The translations under genes were made by a program, and so were the position numbers. Of a DNA stretch of 64,000 bases, positions 8,891 to 17,673 are shown piece by piece. Within the stretch, counting starts at the first letter, position 1. Every line of letters begins with the position of its first letter. The notes below the pieces were generated by a model. It was not told the DNA's origin. It did not search any database and was given only the letters and a program-made list of their open reading frames with translations. Origin of the DNA: JANRIC01 sp033765345 (GTDB lineage: Bacteria > Bacteroidota > Bacteroidia > Cytophagales > Microscillaceae); NCBI GenBank assembly GCA_033765345.1, contig JANRIC010000136.1:1-64000 (forward strand). The letters are read 5' to 3'.

Positions 8891-10051
8891 TTATTCAGAA
8901 TCTCTTAGGAACTTTTTTAGTTCTTTATTGCTGGTCGGATAACCATAATAATATTGTTTTACCCTTTTAGGACTTGCTCCTTTGCTAATCAGTAACTGAA
9001 TTAAATCCATATTTCCACTTATAATAGCTTCGCCAAGCGGTAGATCTTCGTTTGAATCGGCATTTGGATCAGCTCCTTTATCCAGAAGCATCCGTACAAG
9101 ATCCAAATCCGGTGTTTTGGAATTGCAAGCTATTACAAGTAGAGAAGGATCAGATTTAATATCGGCTCCTTTCAGCACCAGAGTTTTAGCAATCTCTATT
9201 CTACGCTCTCTCAGTGCTTTATTGAGTGGGGTGATTCCTTCCTCATTAGGGATATTGATATTTGCCCCATATTTTAGTAAAACTTCAGCTATGGGAATTG
9301 TTTTGACAAAATGTAAAGGAGTATTACCCTGGTAATCCTTGGCTTTTACATCGGCTCCTTTTTCAATGAGCAATTCTACAATGGCAGGATTTTTCTCTAC
9401 AAGAAAAAGGATATTTTGACTGTTTTCAAAGATTGCATTTACATCTACTGCTTTTTCAGCAATTGCTTTTTTGACCATTTCAAGATTATCGCTGACTACG
9501 CCATTTTTCATGCGTGAATTAGCTCCTCCTGATATACGGTTTTCTTCCGAAATACGGAGCTGTTCTTGTTTTTCGCGTTGCTCTATTTCAGCTTTTCTTT
9601 TAGCTTCCGCTTCTGCTAATTCCAGGGCTTGGCGTTGTCTTGCAAGTGCTATTTCAGCGTCGGCTTTATCCTGCTCAATTTTAATTTCTTCTGGTGTTTT
9701 TTGTCCTACGATCAATATTGCTTGATTATTTCCTTCGGATTGTACGTCACTAATTGTGTAAGAGTATTCAATGCTCCCGAACTCGGAAGAATAGCCGATT
9801 AGCTTTTTTTCTCCTGCCCCAAGTACGTGTGTTTGCGTAGTGAGAGATGTATGTCCCAAAGGATCACTTTTTGTGCATTCTACAAGAACACGCACAGTTG
9901 TAGCAGAATTATTCTGTAAATGCACTGATTCTTCTTTGAAAATATCTGGCCCCTCGGAATAGCTAAATTGTATTTTATCTCTTAGACTTTGGGCTATGAG
10001 TGTTTTACCTGTACAAAAAACAATTAAAATAAGAAAAATAGTGATTTTCAT
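8891..10051 (-). CDS. Secreted ankyrin-repeat protein with coiled coil
   Basis: The 386-residue protein has an N-terminal signal peptide ending near TLIAQ and an N-terminal beta-rich region of about 120 residues. A charged Ala/Glu/Lys/Arg/Gln-rich coiled coil follows (ADAEIALARQRQALELAEAE, about residues 130-170). The C-terminal half holds about five or six ankyrin repeats, for example GNTPLHFVKT..AEVLLKYGANIN and DLVRMLLDKGADPN. Ankyrin repeats usually bind protein partners; here the partner would be periplasmic or on the surface. It sits between two T9SS fibre paralogs and is separated from the upstream one by a strong terminator, so it probably has its own promoter. I see no enzymatic domain. 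Confidence 0.82.
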   Translation of the reverse strand: MKITIFLILIVFCTGKTLIAQSLRDKIQFSYSEGPDIFKEESVHLQNNSATTVRVLVECTKSDPLGHTSLTTQTHVLGAGEKKLIGYSSEFGSIEYSYTISDVQSEGNNQAILIVGQKTPEEIKIEQDKADAEIALARQRQALELAEAEAKRKAEIEQREKQEQLRISEENRISGGANSRMKNGVVSDNLEMVKKAIAEKAVDVNAIFENSQNILFLVEKNPAIVELLIEKGADVKAKDYQGNTPLHFVKTIPIAEVLLKYGANINIPNEEGITPLNKALRERRIEIAKTLVLKGADIKSDPSLLVIACNSKTPDLDLVRMLLDKGADPNADSNEDLPLGEAIISGNMDLIQLLISKGASPKRVKQYYYGYPTSNKELKKFLRDSE

Positions 10052-10089
10052 TGAATTATGATTTTATTAAGCGTTGAGTAATCATTTAG

Positions 10090-10125
10090 AAAAGAGATTG
10101 ATTCTTAAATGAATCAATCTCTTTT
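10090..10125. terminator. Strong intrinsic terminator after the long fibre gene
   Basis: A perfect 14-bp stem (AAAAGAGATTGATT at 10090-10103 with its complement at 10112-10125, loop of 8) with A/T tracts on both sides. It lies just beyond the stop of the minus-strand gene at 10149-12266. Confidence 0.8.
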
Positions 10126-10148
10126 CAATTTTTGTAAAAATTTTAGAA

Positions 10149-12266
10149 CTAATCAGCAATGAGCATCCGCTTGGTATCTATCAATGCCCCATCCGCCACC
10201 AAAGAATAGAGATAAATTCCTTTGGCAAGGCTTCCGGCTTCTAAGCTGATGCTGCCCTCTCCACCTTGACTGATTGCCAAACGATTTACTTCTTTGCCTT
10301 GTAAATCAGTGACTAAGATCATCGCTTGGGCTACGCCTTCGGGTAATTTGTAGCGAATCAATGTAGACTTATCAAATGGATTTGGTTGATTTTGGAAGAG
10401 CTGCGCTTTGTTATTTACAGATTCTTGGCTGGGATTTTTTAGTGTTTTTAATTCTTCTTTGAGTAAGTCAATTTCTGCTTTTTGCTCTTTCAAAGCTTCA
10501 ATCAACACTGGGATTAGCCCGTCATAATTTACAGCTTTGTAGCCTTCAGCGTCTTCTACTACGAGTTCGGGGAATACTTTTTCTACTTCCTGAGCGATCA
10601 GCCCCAGGTTTTTGCCTTCGGGTAGACCTCTTTCAGCAAATTTTTGGGTTTCGTAGCTATAGCTTACGCCGTTGATTTTATCGAGGCGATCCATGGCTGA
10701 AGGTATGGTTTCTATGTTTCTTTTGAAGCGTTTGTCAGAAGTGATAAAGCTTCCGGTGGCGAGTACATTGCCGCTGACGGTAAGTTTTTGGCTGGGGTTG
10801 GTAAAAAGAAAATCTCCAATGCCGACATTGCCATTATTGGCAATCACCAGACGTGCGGTGCTAGGTCCTGATACATTAGTAGCCCAATCAGCGATCACAA
10901 ATTTGCCTTGATTTACGCCAGTGGCTCGGGTGTAAAAGAAGAAACTTTTCCAAACATTGTTAAAGTTATTGTCATACCGTACAATATTAAACCCCGGATC
11001 ATCGCGGTCGCGGTCAATTCTGAAAATTGCATTGGTAGCTCTAAGGTGAATAGGGCGTGCGGGGTTTTTGATTCCTACGCCTAAGGCACCGTTGAGAGCC
11101 ACTACTTTTTGGCTGAAATCTCCATAAATCAATGGATTACTGGTGGAGTCATTGGCGATGTAGAGTTTGTTGGAGCTTGTTTCGTTGTAGCCTGCTTCAT
11201 TTCCGAGGAAGAGGTTTCCTGAACCGGTCTGATTTGTCCAACCAGCTCTGTATCCCAAAGCAGTATTGCTTTGCCCAACGGTATTACCCACACCAGCTTC
11301 ATTCCCTATAAAGGTGTTGGAGACTCCTGAAGAGGTATTATAACCGGCCTGATTCCCAATAAAAGTATTGTATAAGGCAGTCGTGCTGAAGTATCCCGTA
11401 GCATAACCTACAAAGGTATTACTTGCTCCATCGTTATTGGTAAAGCCGGACTCATTCCCTATAAAGGTATTATAAGAGCCTTTATTGTTGTAACCTGCAA
11501 ATGTACCCAAGAAGGCATTATACTCGCCGATGGTATTTGAAGCTCCGGCAGCCACGCCTACAAAAGTGTTTAAACCTCCGCTGGTATTGGAGTTGCCCGC
11601 ACTGCGACCTACGAAGGTATTAAAAGTCCCCGATGTGTTTAGTTCACCGGCACCTACTCCTAAGAAGGTATTTTCATTGCCTGTACTGTTGAGTTTTCCT
11701 GCTCGCCAGCCCATAAATACGTTTGCCCCTCCTGTGGTATTGCTTATCCCTGTTTCTTTGCCTACAAAAGTATTTCGCTGCCCGATAGTATTTGATTGTC
11801 CTGCATTGACACCCACAAAGGTATTGTCAATACCCGTCGTATTAAATCTTCCAGCTCGCCAGCCTATAAAAACATTCAAGCTACCGATAGTATTACTTTC
11901 TCCACTTTCTCGTCCAATAAAGGTATTAAAACTTCCAGTGGTGTTTTGGTCACCGGCACTTACTCCTACAAAAGTATTGTTAGAGCCGGTAGTATTAGAA
12001 AATCCAGCACTACGTCCTACAAAAACATTGAGAGATCCTGTTGTTGTTGATTGCCCGGATGAACGCCCTAAAAATGTATTTTCAGAACCGGAAGTATTGA
12101 AGCGTCCTGCAAATAAACCTACAAAGACATTACTGAATCCTGTGTTTAAAATACCTGCTTCATTGCCTAAACGAGTGTTGTCTCCTGCACAATCACTGGG
12201 ACATTGCGCCCAGGCAAGACTAGAAATGGATACAAATAAAATAATAGATAAGCTACATTTTCTCAT
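10149..12266 (-). CDS. T9SS-sorted 17-residue-repeat fibre protein with S74 autoprotease
   Basis: Secreted 705-residue protein with signal peptide (SLAWA), followed by about 20 repeats of 17 residues (TFVGxxAGxxNTTGxxN). Next comes a fibre stem nearly identical to that of the paralog at 7292-8851 (NETSSNKLYIANDSTSNPL). A Peptidase_S74 intramolecular chaperone domain follows, with the Ser-Asp-x-Arg-x-Lys signature SDKRFK at residues 510-515, matching the Ser/Lys dyad of phage tail-spike chaperones, then a coiled coil (LIEALKEQKAEIDLLKEELK) and a T9SS sorting domain. S74 domains help trimerise fibres and then cut themselves off; here the cut would also remove the sorting domain. Probably a surface or released trimeric fibre; the target is unknown. 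Confidence 0.87.
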   Translation of the reverse strand: MRKCSLSIILFVSISSLAWAQCPSDCAGDNTRLGNEAGILNTGFSNVFVGLFAGRFNTSGSENTFLGRSSGQSTTTGSLNVFVGRSAGFSNTTGSNNTFVGVSAGDQNTTGSFNTFIGRESGESNTIGSLNVFIGWRAGRFNTTGIDNTFVGVNAGQSNTIGQRNTFVGKETGISNTTGGANVFMGWRAGKLNSTGNENTFLGVGAGELNTSGTFNTFVGRSAGNSNTSGGLNTFVGVAAGASNTIGEYNAFLGTFAGYNNKGSYNTFIGNESGFTNNDGASNTFVGYATGYFSTTALYNTFIGNQAGYNTSSGVSNTFIGNEAGVGNTVGQSNTALGYRAGWTNQTGSGNLFLGNEAGYNETSSNKLYIANDSTSNPLIYGDFSQKVVALNGALGVGIKNPARPIHLRATNAIFRIDRDRDDPGFNIVRYDNNFNNVWKSFFFYTRATGVNQGKFVIADWATNVSGPSTARLVIANNGNVGIGDFLFTNPSQKLTVSGNVLATGSFITSDKRFKRNIETIPSAMDRLDKINGVSYSYETQKFAERGLPEGKNLGLIAQEVEKVFPELVVEDAEGYKAVNYDGLIPVLIEALKEQKAEIDLLKEELKTLKNPSQESVNNKAQLFQNQPNPFDKSTLIRYKLPEGVAQAMILVTDLQGKEVNRLAISQGGEGSISLEAGSLAKGIYLYSLVADGALIDTKRMLIAD
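11168..12185 (-). repeat. 51-bp tandem coding repeats (about 20 units)
   Basis: About 20 diverged 51-bp units encode the 17-residue TFVGxxAGxxNTxGxxN repeat, against about 12 in the paralog. Unit-number change by slippage or recombination is the likely cause of the length difference. Confidence 0.8.
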
Positions 12267-12544
12267 TATTTGAGGTTTTTGTTTGAATTTGCCTACTCTT
12301 TTTTAAAGGCTTTTCGACAGCCGCCTCCCGGTTTTTTAAAGGCAATACCAAGATTCCTCCGGCTTGCAAGGCAGGCCAGAAACTGTAAAAAATGGATTTT
12401 AATTGAGCTGTATTTAGATAAAATTCAGTGCAAAAATTTAGGGTACCCTTTGCATAGCTGATTTATACTTTCAGTTTTTTGTTAGTTGGTTTCGTAGAAT
12501 TCCATTTTATAATCAACCAAAATGGATTTCCAAAATTTAAGAAT

Positions 12545-12624
12545 GTAAATCATTAAAAACTTGCCCCACAGGGGTCTTGTATTTTAATCCTGAAAATCTT
12601 GAAAATCACTTTAATCTTGGTTTA
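12545..12624 (-). mobile_element. Degraded relative of the MITE, variant-D type
   Basis: TAAATCATTAAAAACTTGCC, then ACAGGGGTCTTGTATT, and further on AAATCACTTTAATCTTGG match the right half of variant copy D (27159-27307), including the CTTGCCCC-ACA-GGGGTCTTG hairpin module. The outer left arm and the TATA ends are lost. Confidence 0.6.
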
Positions 12625-12766
12625 AAATTGCTTGTTTAATTCATTAGTCGGAAGAAGATGTAAGAAGGTAAATGGTTTTGCAGAATTTTTTTATAAAAAT
12701 TAGTGATTTACAGTATGAGTTAAAAAATACTGTCGTGTGCAACTTGAATGTTGTTCGTTCAAAACA

Positions 12767-12790
12767 GTGGGCTGTGAAGACACAGCCCAC
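12767..12790. terminator. Perfect 10-bp GC-rich hairpin
   Basis: GTGGGCTGTG-AAGA-CACAGCCCAC is a perfect stem with a 4-base loop. It has no clear T-tract on either side, so it may be a terminator remnant, a processing site or a small palindromic repeat. It lies 160 bases beyond the CHAT gene stop on that gene's 3' side. Confidence 0.5.
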
Positions 12791-12796
12791 GGCGGG

Positions 12797-12953
12797 TAAT
12801 TAGGAGCTGAGACAAATAATTACGCAGACAAATAGATAATTTATAATATTAACTTGAAAAAATACAATACCACGTAAAGTAATTAGGAGCTAAGACAAAT
12901 AATTACGCAGACAAATAGATAATTTATAATATCAACTTGAAAAAATACAATAT
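12797..12953. repeat. 83-bp tandem duplication
   Basis: The segment starting TAATTAGGAGCTGAGACAAA at 12797 recurs at 12880 with two substitutions over 74 bases. The second copy ends where the CHAT gene stop codon begins. Confidence 0.85.
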
Positions 12954-15900
12954 TAATAAAATTTGCGCCAAGCCCAGAAGATTCCGACTCCCAATATGGC
13001 TGCTAACAGAGCATAAAAAAGATAAGACCAGGAGTTTTGCTGTGATTGCAAGGGCAGATCATCCCCTACCAGTACAAAAGCCGCCCAAAAATGAGGGGCT
13101 AATTGATGGGCTGTACCCTTAGCCTGTAAATAGCTTAGTTTGGCTTTTTGCAGTGCCAGGTCTTTGTCCATGCCTGCTTTGAGATTTTTTAAAAATAATT
13201 GTATTAATTTGGACGTACTTTCATCATCCACAGCCCAATAACTCATGACTAAGTTTTGAGTGCCTGCCAGTTTGAAAGCCCGCCCGATACTCAAAATCCC
13301 CTCTCCCCGGCTTAATTTACCTATGCCAGTCTCGCAAGCACTCAGAATAACCATCTCTGCAGGGATTTGCATATTGTATAGCTCATACGCATACAACAAG
13401 GGGCTTTCTCCTGAAACGGTTTTTGTGCCGCGTTTTTGGCTCGTAGACACTTTACCGAAGACCAAACAAGATTGATCAGGCAGCGAATCATTGACCAAAC
13501 CGTGCATGGATAGATGCAGAATACCTTTACAATTTTCGGCATAGCGCAAGAAGTTGGCTTTGGTGGCTTCTGCCCCTACAAAACTTTGCCCTGCGAATAA
13601 TTTGGACGAATAGGTAATTTCTGTGCGGTTATGCTTTAATTCTCCAGTACTTCTTTTGGAAAGCGGAAATTCTTCAGAAAAACTTCTTTTGGAACCCAAA
13701 AAGTCATTGTTTTCATATTGAGGGGCAAAACCTAGGTACTGATTGGATGCTTTTGAGCTAGTTGAATGCTGAGATTTGTCCAAAAGTAAAGTAATGGAAT
13801 ACTCATAGCGTAGGGCAAAACGATGGAGCAGATAGGGCAAATCTACAAAATTAATCGGCTTAGATGCAGGGCTGGCTTCTGTGTGTAAGACCTCAAAAGG
13901 CAAATAACACAATAAGCCGTCAGGGATGATGACCAGTTTTTGGATAGATTTTTTGTGCTGTGTTAGGAAAGGAGCAAGCAGATTTTGGTAGTTTGTATAG
14001 GCAAGTTGATTGTATTGTACAAAAGCGTCTTGAGAGCCGATTTTTTTCTCGTCTTTGATGTGGCTAATCAGTTGGCTAAGGTCGTTTTCTAGTTCATCTG
14101 TCCGGGGGATTTGCCGAATAATCAATTGTTTTGAATCAATTCCCATTCCATAGATATGCTTTTCTCCAAATAAATAACTCACAATCTGGGTAGGATCGGC
14201 TGATAATTTTTGTTGTGCTTCTTGCAAACTCAGCACTTTTGTTTGGTGCTTAAAGGAATAATACGCCGGATAATTTTTTTTGAGAGCCTCTACAAACTGC
14301 TCATAATTGCTTTCTGTTTTCAGTAATTTGCTGAGAAGTTCGGATTTTTCGTTTTCTTTTTCAGTATCATAGATTTTGTTTTTGAGGAGATAGATTTCAC
14401 CCAAGTATAATTTTTCACGCTCGGTCAGGCTGTCGGGCAGCAGGTGATTGGATTGGCTAGCCCATTTTTGATGGGATTCCAGCAATACAGCACTACGGCT
14501 TTTTTCAAACAAGTAAAATATTTCGGCGTGGACGGCTTCCTGATTTTTTTGAAGGCTTTTGATAGCCAGTGCATTCGAGAGAGCCTGCTCGTACAAGCCG
14601 TAAAATCGTTCGCTTAGTAATTCGGAATGTTCCTTGAGGTTGAAGTTTTGCCGGATTTGGTCTACCAGTTCGGTAGCCAGGTGATAGGTTTTTTGGGCTG
14701 TTTGTAATTTTTGTAGATTGGGTTGTTTTTGCGTAGCCCACAGTTGGTAAGCCTGTGCTTTGAGTACAAGAATTTGGAGTAAATCTTTGTTCCAAAAAAC
14801 ATTTTTTAGGTTGGGATTTAAAGCCAGATTATGCTTGTATTGAAAAGTTGAATCCAGTTGCGTGATGGCTTTTTGGTAGTGTTGAATGGCTTTTTCGTAA
14901 GATTTTTGGGCAGCATACACTTCACCGATTTTTTGGAGTGCCAGTGCTTTGTTGGGATGAACACCAGGGTAAAACTCCCGGGCAATTTGGTAAGCACTGT
15001 CATAAGCCTGGATGGCTTGGGGGTATTTTTGGGCGGCGTGGTGGATGTCGCCGGCGGAGAGATTATACCTGATTTGATGTAGTTTATTTTTCAAGAATGG
15101 TTTTCCTTTTTCTAGGTAATAATAAGCACTGTCGTATTGGTTGGACTCTTTGTACAAAGAAGCTAGATTTGTGTATTGGGTAGATAATAAATTAAAAAGT
15201 TTTTTATCAGGCTTGTTATTGGAAAGCAAAATATCTCGATGATTACTCAAAACAGAAAGTCCTTTTTTTGCATATTCTTTCGCACGAGTGAAGTATTCAT
15301 TGTTCTTCTCCATCTGAAATTTTAACTGGAATATTTCACCTATACTGCCAAGCTTTAATGCATACTCATAGTCAGAATTGAATACATCATCATAAACATC
15401 AGATTTTTGAGGAAGGTATAAAATAGATGAAGAATATTGTTGAAGGGCTTCATCATACCTTTCTAATTTGACAAGTGCTTTGGCAATAGCATCATGAAGG
15501 TTAGATTTTTCCAAAGAGTCTTTTGCGATTTTTAATGATAGGCGTTGTCTATGTGTAGCTAAACAGGCTTCAAAGTCTCCTAAACTGGATTCTAAAAAAG
15601 CTTTATTATACAATAAATTATATTTAGTCTCTTCTGCCTTCTTTTTGTCAAGTTTTTTAGCAAGTTTATTTAGTTCCAGAAAACCTAGCTCAACGGTCTG
15701 TCTAATTATTTCCAAGTCACTATGCCACATAGCAGCATAACCTTTGAATATGATAATATCAAAATATTGTTTCCATCGATGATTTTCTTGGGCAAATTGC
15801 ATCAAGGTATCAAAAGATCGAGTCGTTTTTTTGTAATCATCATAAAATATGGTTTTTTCAATCTCAGTTATTGCACTATCAATAAGTTGATCCGGAGGGT

Positions 15901-16015
15901 GATTCGCCTTAATTTGTGCATTGCCGAAGTCCCACGAAGTGCAGTAATAGAGAGAGAAACACATCAATAAACATATCCAAAAAAAATTTAGTCCAAAAAA
16001 AAATTTAGTACACAT
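12953..16015 (-). CDS. TPR-CHAT domain protein (caspase-like peptidase)
   Basis: A 1020-residue protein with a hydrophobic N-terminal signal or anchor (WICLLMCFSLYYCTSW), many TPR repeats over about residues 40-480, a helical linker, and a C-terminal CHAT domain (caspase HetF associated with TPRs). The predicted Cys-His dyad is visible: His near 838 in GILHLSMHGLVND and Cys near 894 in VILSACETGIGKL. A last membrane segment (YLFYALLAAILGVGIFWAWR) precedes a basic end, so the domains probably face the periplasm and are tethered. CHAT proteins are clan CD peptidases, several activated by a partner. It lies head-to-head with a membrane TPR protein and an ECF sigma factor, with a lipoprotein gene between, suggesting a signalling protease (inference). 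Confidence 0.88.
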   Translation of the reverse strand: MCTKFFFGLNFFWICLLMCFSLYYCTSWDFGNAQIKANHPPDQLIDSAITEIEKTIFYDDYKKTTRSFDTLMQFAQENHRWKQYFDIIIFKGYAAMWHSDLEIIRQTVELGFLELNKLAKKLDKKKAEETKYNLLYNKAFLESSLGDFEACLATHRQRLSLKIAKDSLEKSNLHDAIAKALVKLERYDEALQQYSSSILYLPQKSDVYDDVFNSDYEYALKLGSIGEIFQLKFQMEKNNEYFTRAKEYAKKGLSVLSNHRDILLSNNKPDKKLFNLLSTQYTNLASLYKESNQYDSAYYYLEKGKPFLKNKLHQIRYNLSAGDIHHAAQKYPQAIQAYDSAYQIAREFYPGVHPNKALALQKIGEVYAAQKSYEKAIQHYQKAITQLDSTFQYKHNLALNPNLKNVFWNKDLLQILVLKAQAYQLWATQKQPNLQKLQTAQKTYHLATELVDQIRQNFNLKEHSELLSERFYGLYEQALSNALAIKSLQKNQEAVHAEIFYLFEKSRSAVLLESHQKWASQSNHLLPDSLTEREKLYLGEIYLLKNKIYDTEKENEKSELLSKLLKTESNYEQFVEALKKNYPAYYSFKHQTKVLSLQEAQQKLSADPTQIVSYLFGEKHIYGMGIDSKQLIIRQIPRTDELENDLSQLISHIKDEKKIGSQDAFVQYNQLAYTNYQNLLAPFLTQHKKSIQKLVIIPDGLLCYLPFEVLHTEASPASKPINFVDLPYLLHRFALRYEYSITLLLDKSQHSTSSKASNQYLGFAPQYENNDFLGSKRSFSEEFPLSKRSTGELKHNRTEITYSSKLFAGQSFVGAEATKANFLRYAENCKGILHLSMHGLVNDSLPDQSCLVFGKVSTSQKRGTKTVSGESPLLYAYELYNMQIPAEMVILSACETGIGKLSRGEGILSIGRAFKLAGTQNLVMSYWAVDDESTSKLIQLFLKNLKAGMDKDLALQKAKLSYLQAKGTAHQLAPHFWAAFVLVGDDLPLQSQQNSWSYLFYALLAAILGVGIFWAWRKFY

Positions 16016-16174
16016 ACGCTCTGTTGTTTGAAGATTTAAAATTTAATTCGTCTCTTTTAGCTGGTAACTAAAATTAATTCACAATAAACACATAAAATAA
16101 GAAATAGTCAATCATTTATTAAATGATTAACTATTTTCTTATTAAAAAACATTGATTACTGGATAACTATGTAT

Positions 16175-16675
16175 TTAATTTTGCGGCTGTTCAAAATAAT
16201 TGGCAATAACTGTTTTCTCTATATTTTCCATATTAAAATTAATTTGGACATCATATTTACCCACTGCAATATCTTGTGAGTTTAATTTGAAGGCAATAGA
16301 GACAAAGTTTCCTAATCTTGGGTTAGAATAGAACTTACTATTAGCTTTATCTATAACTCCTATTATTTCACCTGTTTTACTGATGATAGAAACTTCTACA
16401 TTCTCGAGCGAAGTTGAAGGAGCTTCAACCAGTATTCTAATACGTGATAAATACTTAATATCAATAGGCGGCTCACAAGGACCTCCACAGTCTTTAGGTG
16501 GTCTTATTATATAAGATACAAAACAAGGATTGCGTCCATTGTTTTTACAATCGATTGCCTGCTGCATGTATTTTACAGGTGAGCAACTGGAATTAAAAAT
16601 CAATAAAATAAATCCCACAAGATAAAATAGCAAAATCCAAGTTTTCCTTTGAATAGTTTGTGTTGACATATACAT
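16175..16675 (-). CDS. Small lipoprotein upstream of the CHAT gene
   Basis: A 166-residue protein with a membrane segment (WILLFYLVGFILLIF) and lipobox NSSCSP, so it is a predicted lipoprotein. The mature part has a short Cys-rich stretch (IDCKNNGRNPC, PPKDCGGPCEPP) and then a beta-rich domain of about 100 residues that may be Ig-like. I recognise no family. The start may be the third codon (MSTQTIQ) instead of the first. It is 159 bases upstream of the CHAT gene on the same strand and faces the anti-sigma-like gene, so it may work with one of them. Confidence 0.7.
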   Translation of the reverse strand: MYMSTQTIQRKTWILLFYLVGFILLIFNSSCSPVKYMQQAIDCKNNGRNPCFVSYIIRPPKDCGGPCEPPIDIKYLSRIRILVEAPSTSLENVEVSIISKTGEIIGVIDKANSKFYSNPRLGNFVSIAFKLNSQDIAVGKYDVQINFNMENIEKTVIANYFEQPQN

Positions 16676-16860
16676 TTAAAATAATTAAGGTTGAAATAAA
16701 AACTTTGTAATTTTTGAATTTATTGATTGGTCGTAAAAACTTTAAAAAGGTAAATAAAATTTTCCTTTGTTTACTTATTTTTACGCATATACGACTAATA
16801 CACAAATATCTCTCCGAGTGGAGTAGATTAGCTCCAAAAGCTTGTGAAATGCCTATAAAT

Positions 16861-17595
16861 ATGCGTGAAATAACGATTGATAAGTACCTACGCAATCTCT
16901 TGAGTGAAGAAGAAAAAAGATTGTTTGAGCAGGAATTAAAAAACGACCCGGCACTGATGGAAGAATTTACTAAATATCAAAAAGCTTATCAGGCACTTTT
17001 GTTGGGGAATGAAAGAACACTTCGGCTCAAGATGCAACAATGGAAAGAAGAACTCGCTCCCCCCGCAGACCGCGTACACGCCAGAAATATCTACCTTTAT
17101 CTAGCCGCCGGGCTTGTTGCTGCCTGCATTTTGTTGCTGATCATATTTTTCCCACAGACAAAAACCCCTGATACCCTTTTTAAAGAAAATTTTACTGCCC
17201 TGAATATCTCCTCTTCAAGAAGTTTGCCCCCTAACCAAGATTCACCGCTTTCTAAAATGGCTGAACGCTACAACCGTAAAAATTATGAAACCCTTCTTCG
17301 GGAATATCATTCATTGGGCAAAGATTCGGACATCTACACAAAAGATATGGCTTCGCTGTATTTAGGAGTGTCATACTTGCACCTGAATAAAAGCACCCAG
17401 GCTGTCAGGTATCTAAAAAATGTTTCCAATCAATCTGACCCCGAATTATACGTACACGCCCAATGGTATCTGGCTTTGGCACAGCTACAGAGTAATCAAA
17501 TACAAGCAGCCAAAACATCTTTTCAAAAGATCACACAGGATACACGACACTTGTATTACCCCAAAGCCCGCAAGATTCTGAATGACTTGCCCTGA
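16861..17595 (+). CDS. Anti-sigma-like membrane protein with periplasmic TPR
   Basis: About 244 residues from the chosen start (MREITIDKYLRN); an in-frame ATG four codons earlier at 16849 is possible, and the open frame continues further upstream without protein-like features. The cytoplasmic N-terminus (IDKYLRNLLSEEEKRLFEQE) resembles the short helical domain of membrane anti-sigma factors. One membrane helix follows (LYLAAGLVAACILLLIIFF, about residues 78-97), then a periplasmic part with TPR-like pairs (LYLGVSYLHLNKSTQAVRYL, AQWYLALAQLQSNQIQAAKT). The next gene on the same strand, 78 bases on, is an ECF sigma factor, so it probably holds that sigma at the membrane (inference). Confidence 0.75.
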   Translation: MREITIDKYLRNLLSEEEKRLFEQELKNDPALMEEFTKYQKAYQALLLGNERTLRLKMQQWKEELAPPADRVHARNIYLYLAAGLVAACILLLIIFFPQTKTPDTLFKENFTALNISSSRSLPPNQDSPLSKMAERYNRKNYETLLREYHSLGKDSDIYTKDMASLYLGVSYLHLNKSTQAVRYLKNVSNQSDPELYVHAQWYLALAQLQSNQIQAAKTSFQKITQDTRHLYYPKARKILNDLP

Positions 17596-17673
17596 AAATT
17601 TTGTTTTAAAAAAACTAAAAATTGACTTTTAGACACAATTTACGAATCTTTGGCAGCACCAAATCAAACAAGG

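Larger units (their letters stand above)
12267..12952. other. Long non-coding stretch with repeat relics
   Basis: About 690 bases without a credible gene. It holds a degraded relative of the MITE (12545-12624), a perfect 10-bp hairpin (12767-12790) and an 83-bp tandem duplication (12797-12953). The open frame at 12270-12461 has no protein-like composition. Confidence 0.65.

Noticed and set aside
11530..12273. 247-residue open frame antisense to the long fibre gene
   Set aside because: It is made of monotonous 17-residue units (APTPTKVF, VLKLPVVF) produced by the 51-base period of the real gene on the other strand.
12953..16015. Craspase-type (CRISPR-guided) CHAT peptidase linked to the cas6 gene
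   Set aside because: The CHAT protein has a signal or anchor sequence and a C-terminal membrane helix, no gRAMP/Cas7-11 gene is near, and cas6 is about 16 kb away.
16714..16860. Extended N-terminus of the anti-sigma-like protein
   Set aside because: The upstream segment (a hydrophobic then mixed stretch) has no relation to the family start IDKYLRNLLSEEE and overlaps the divergent promoter region.
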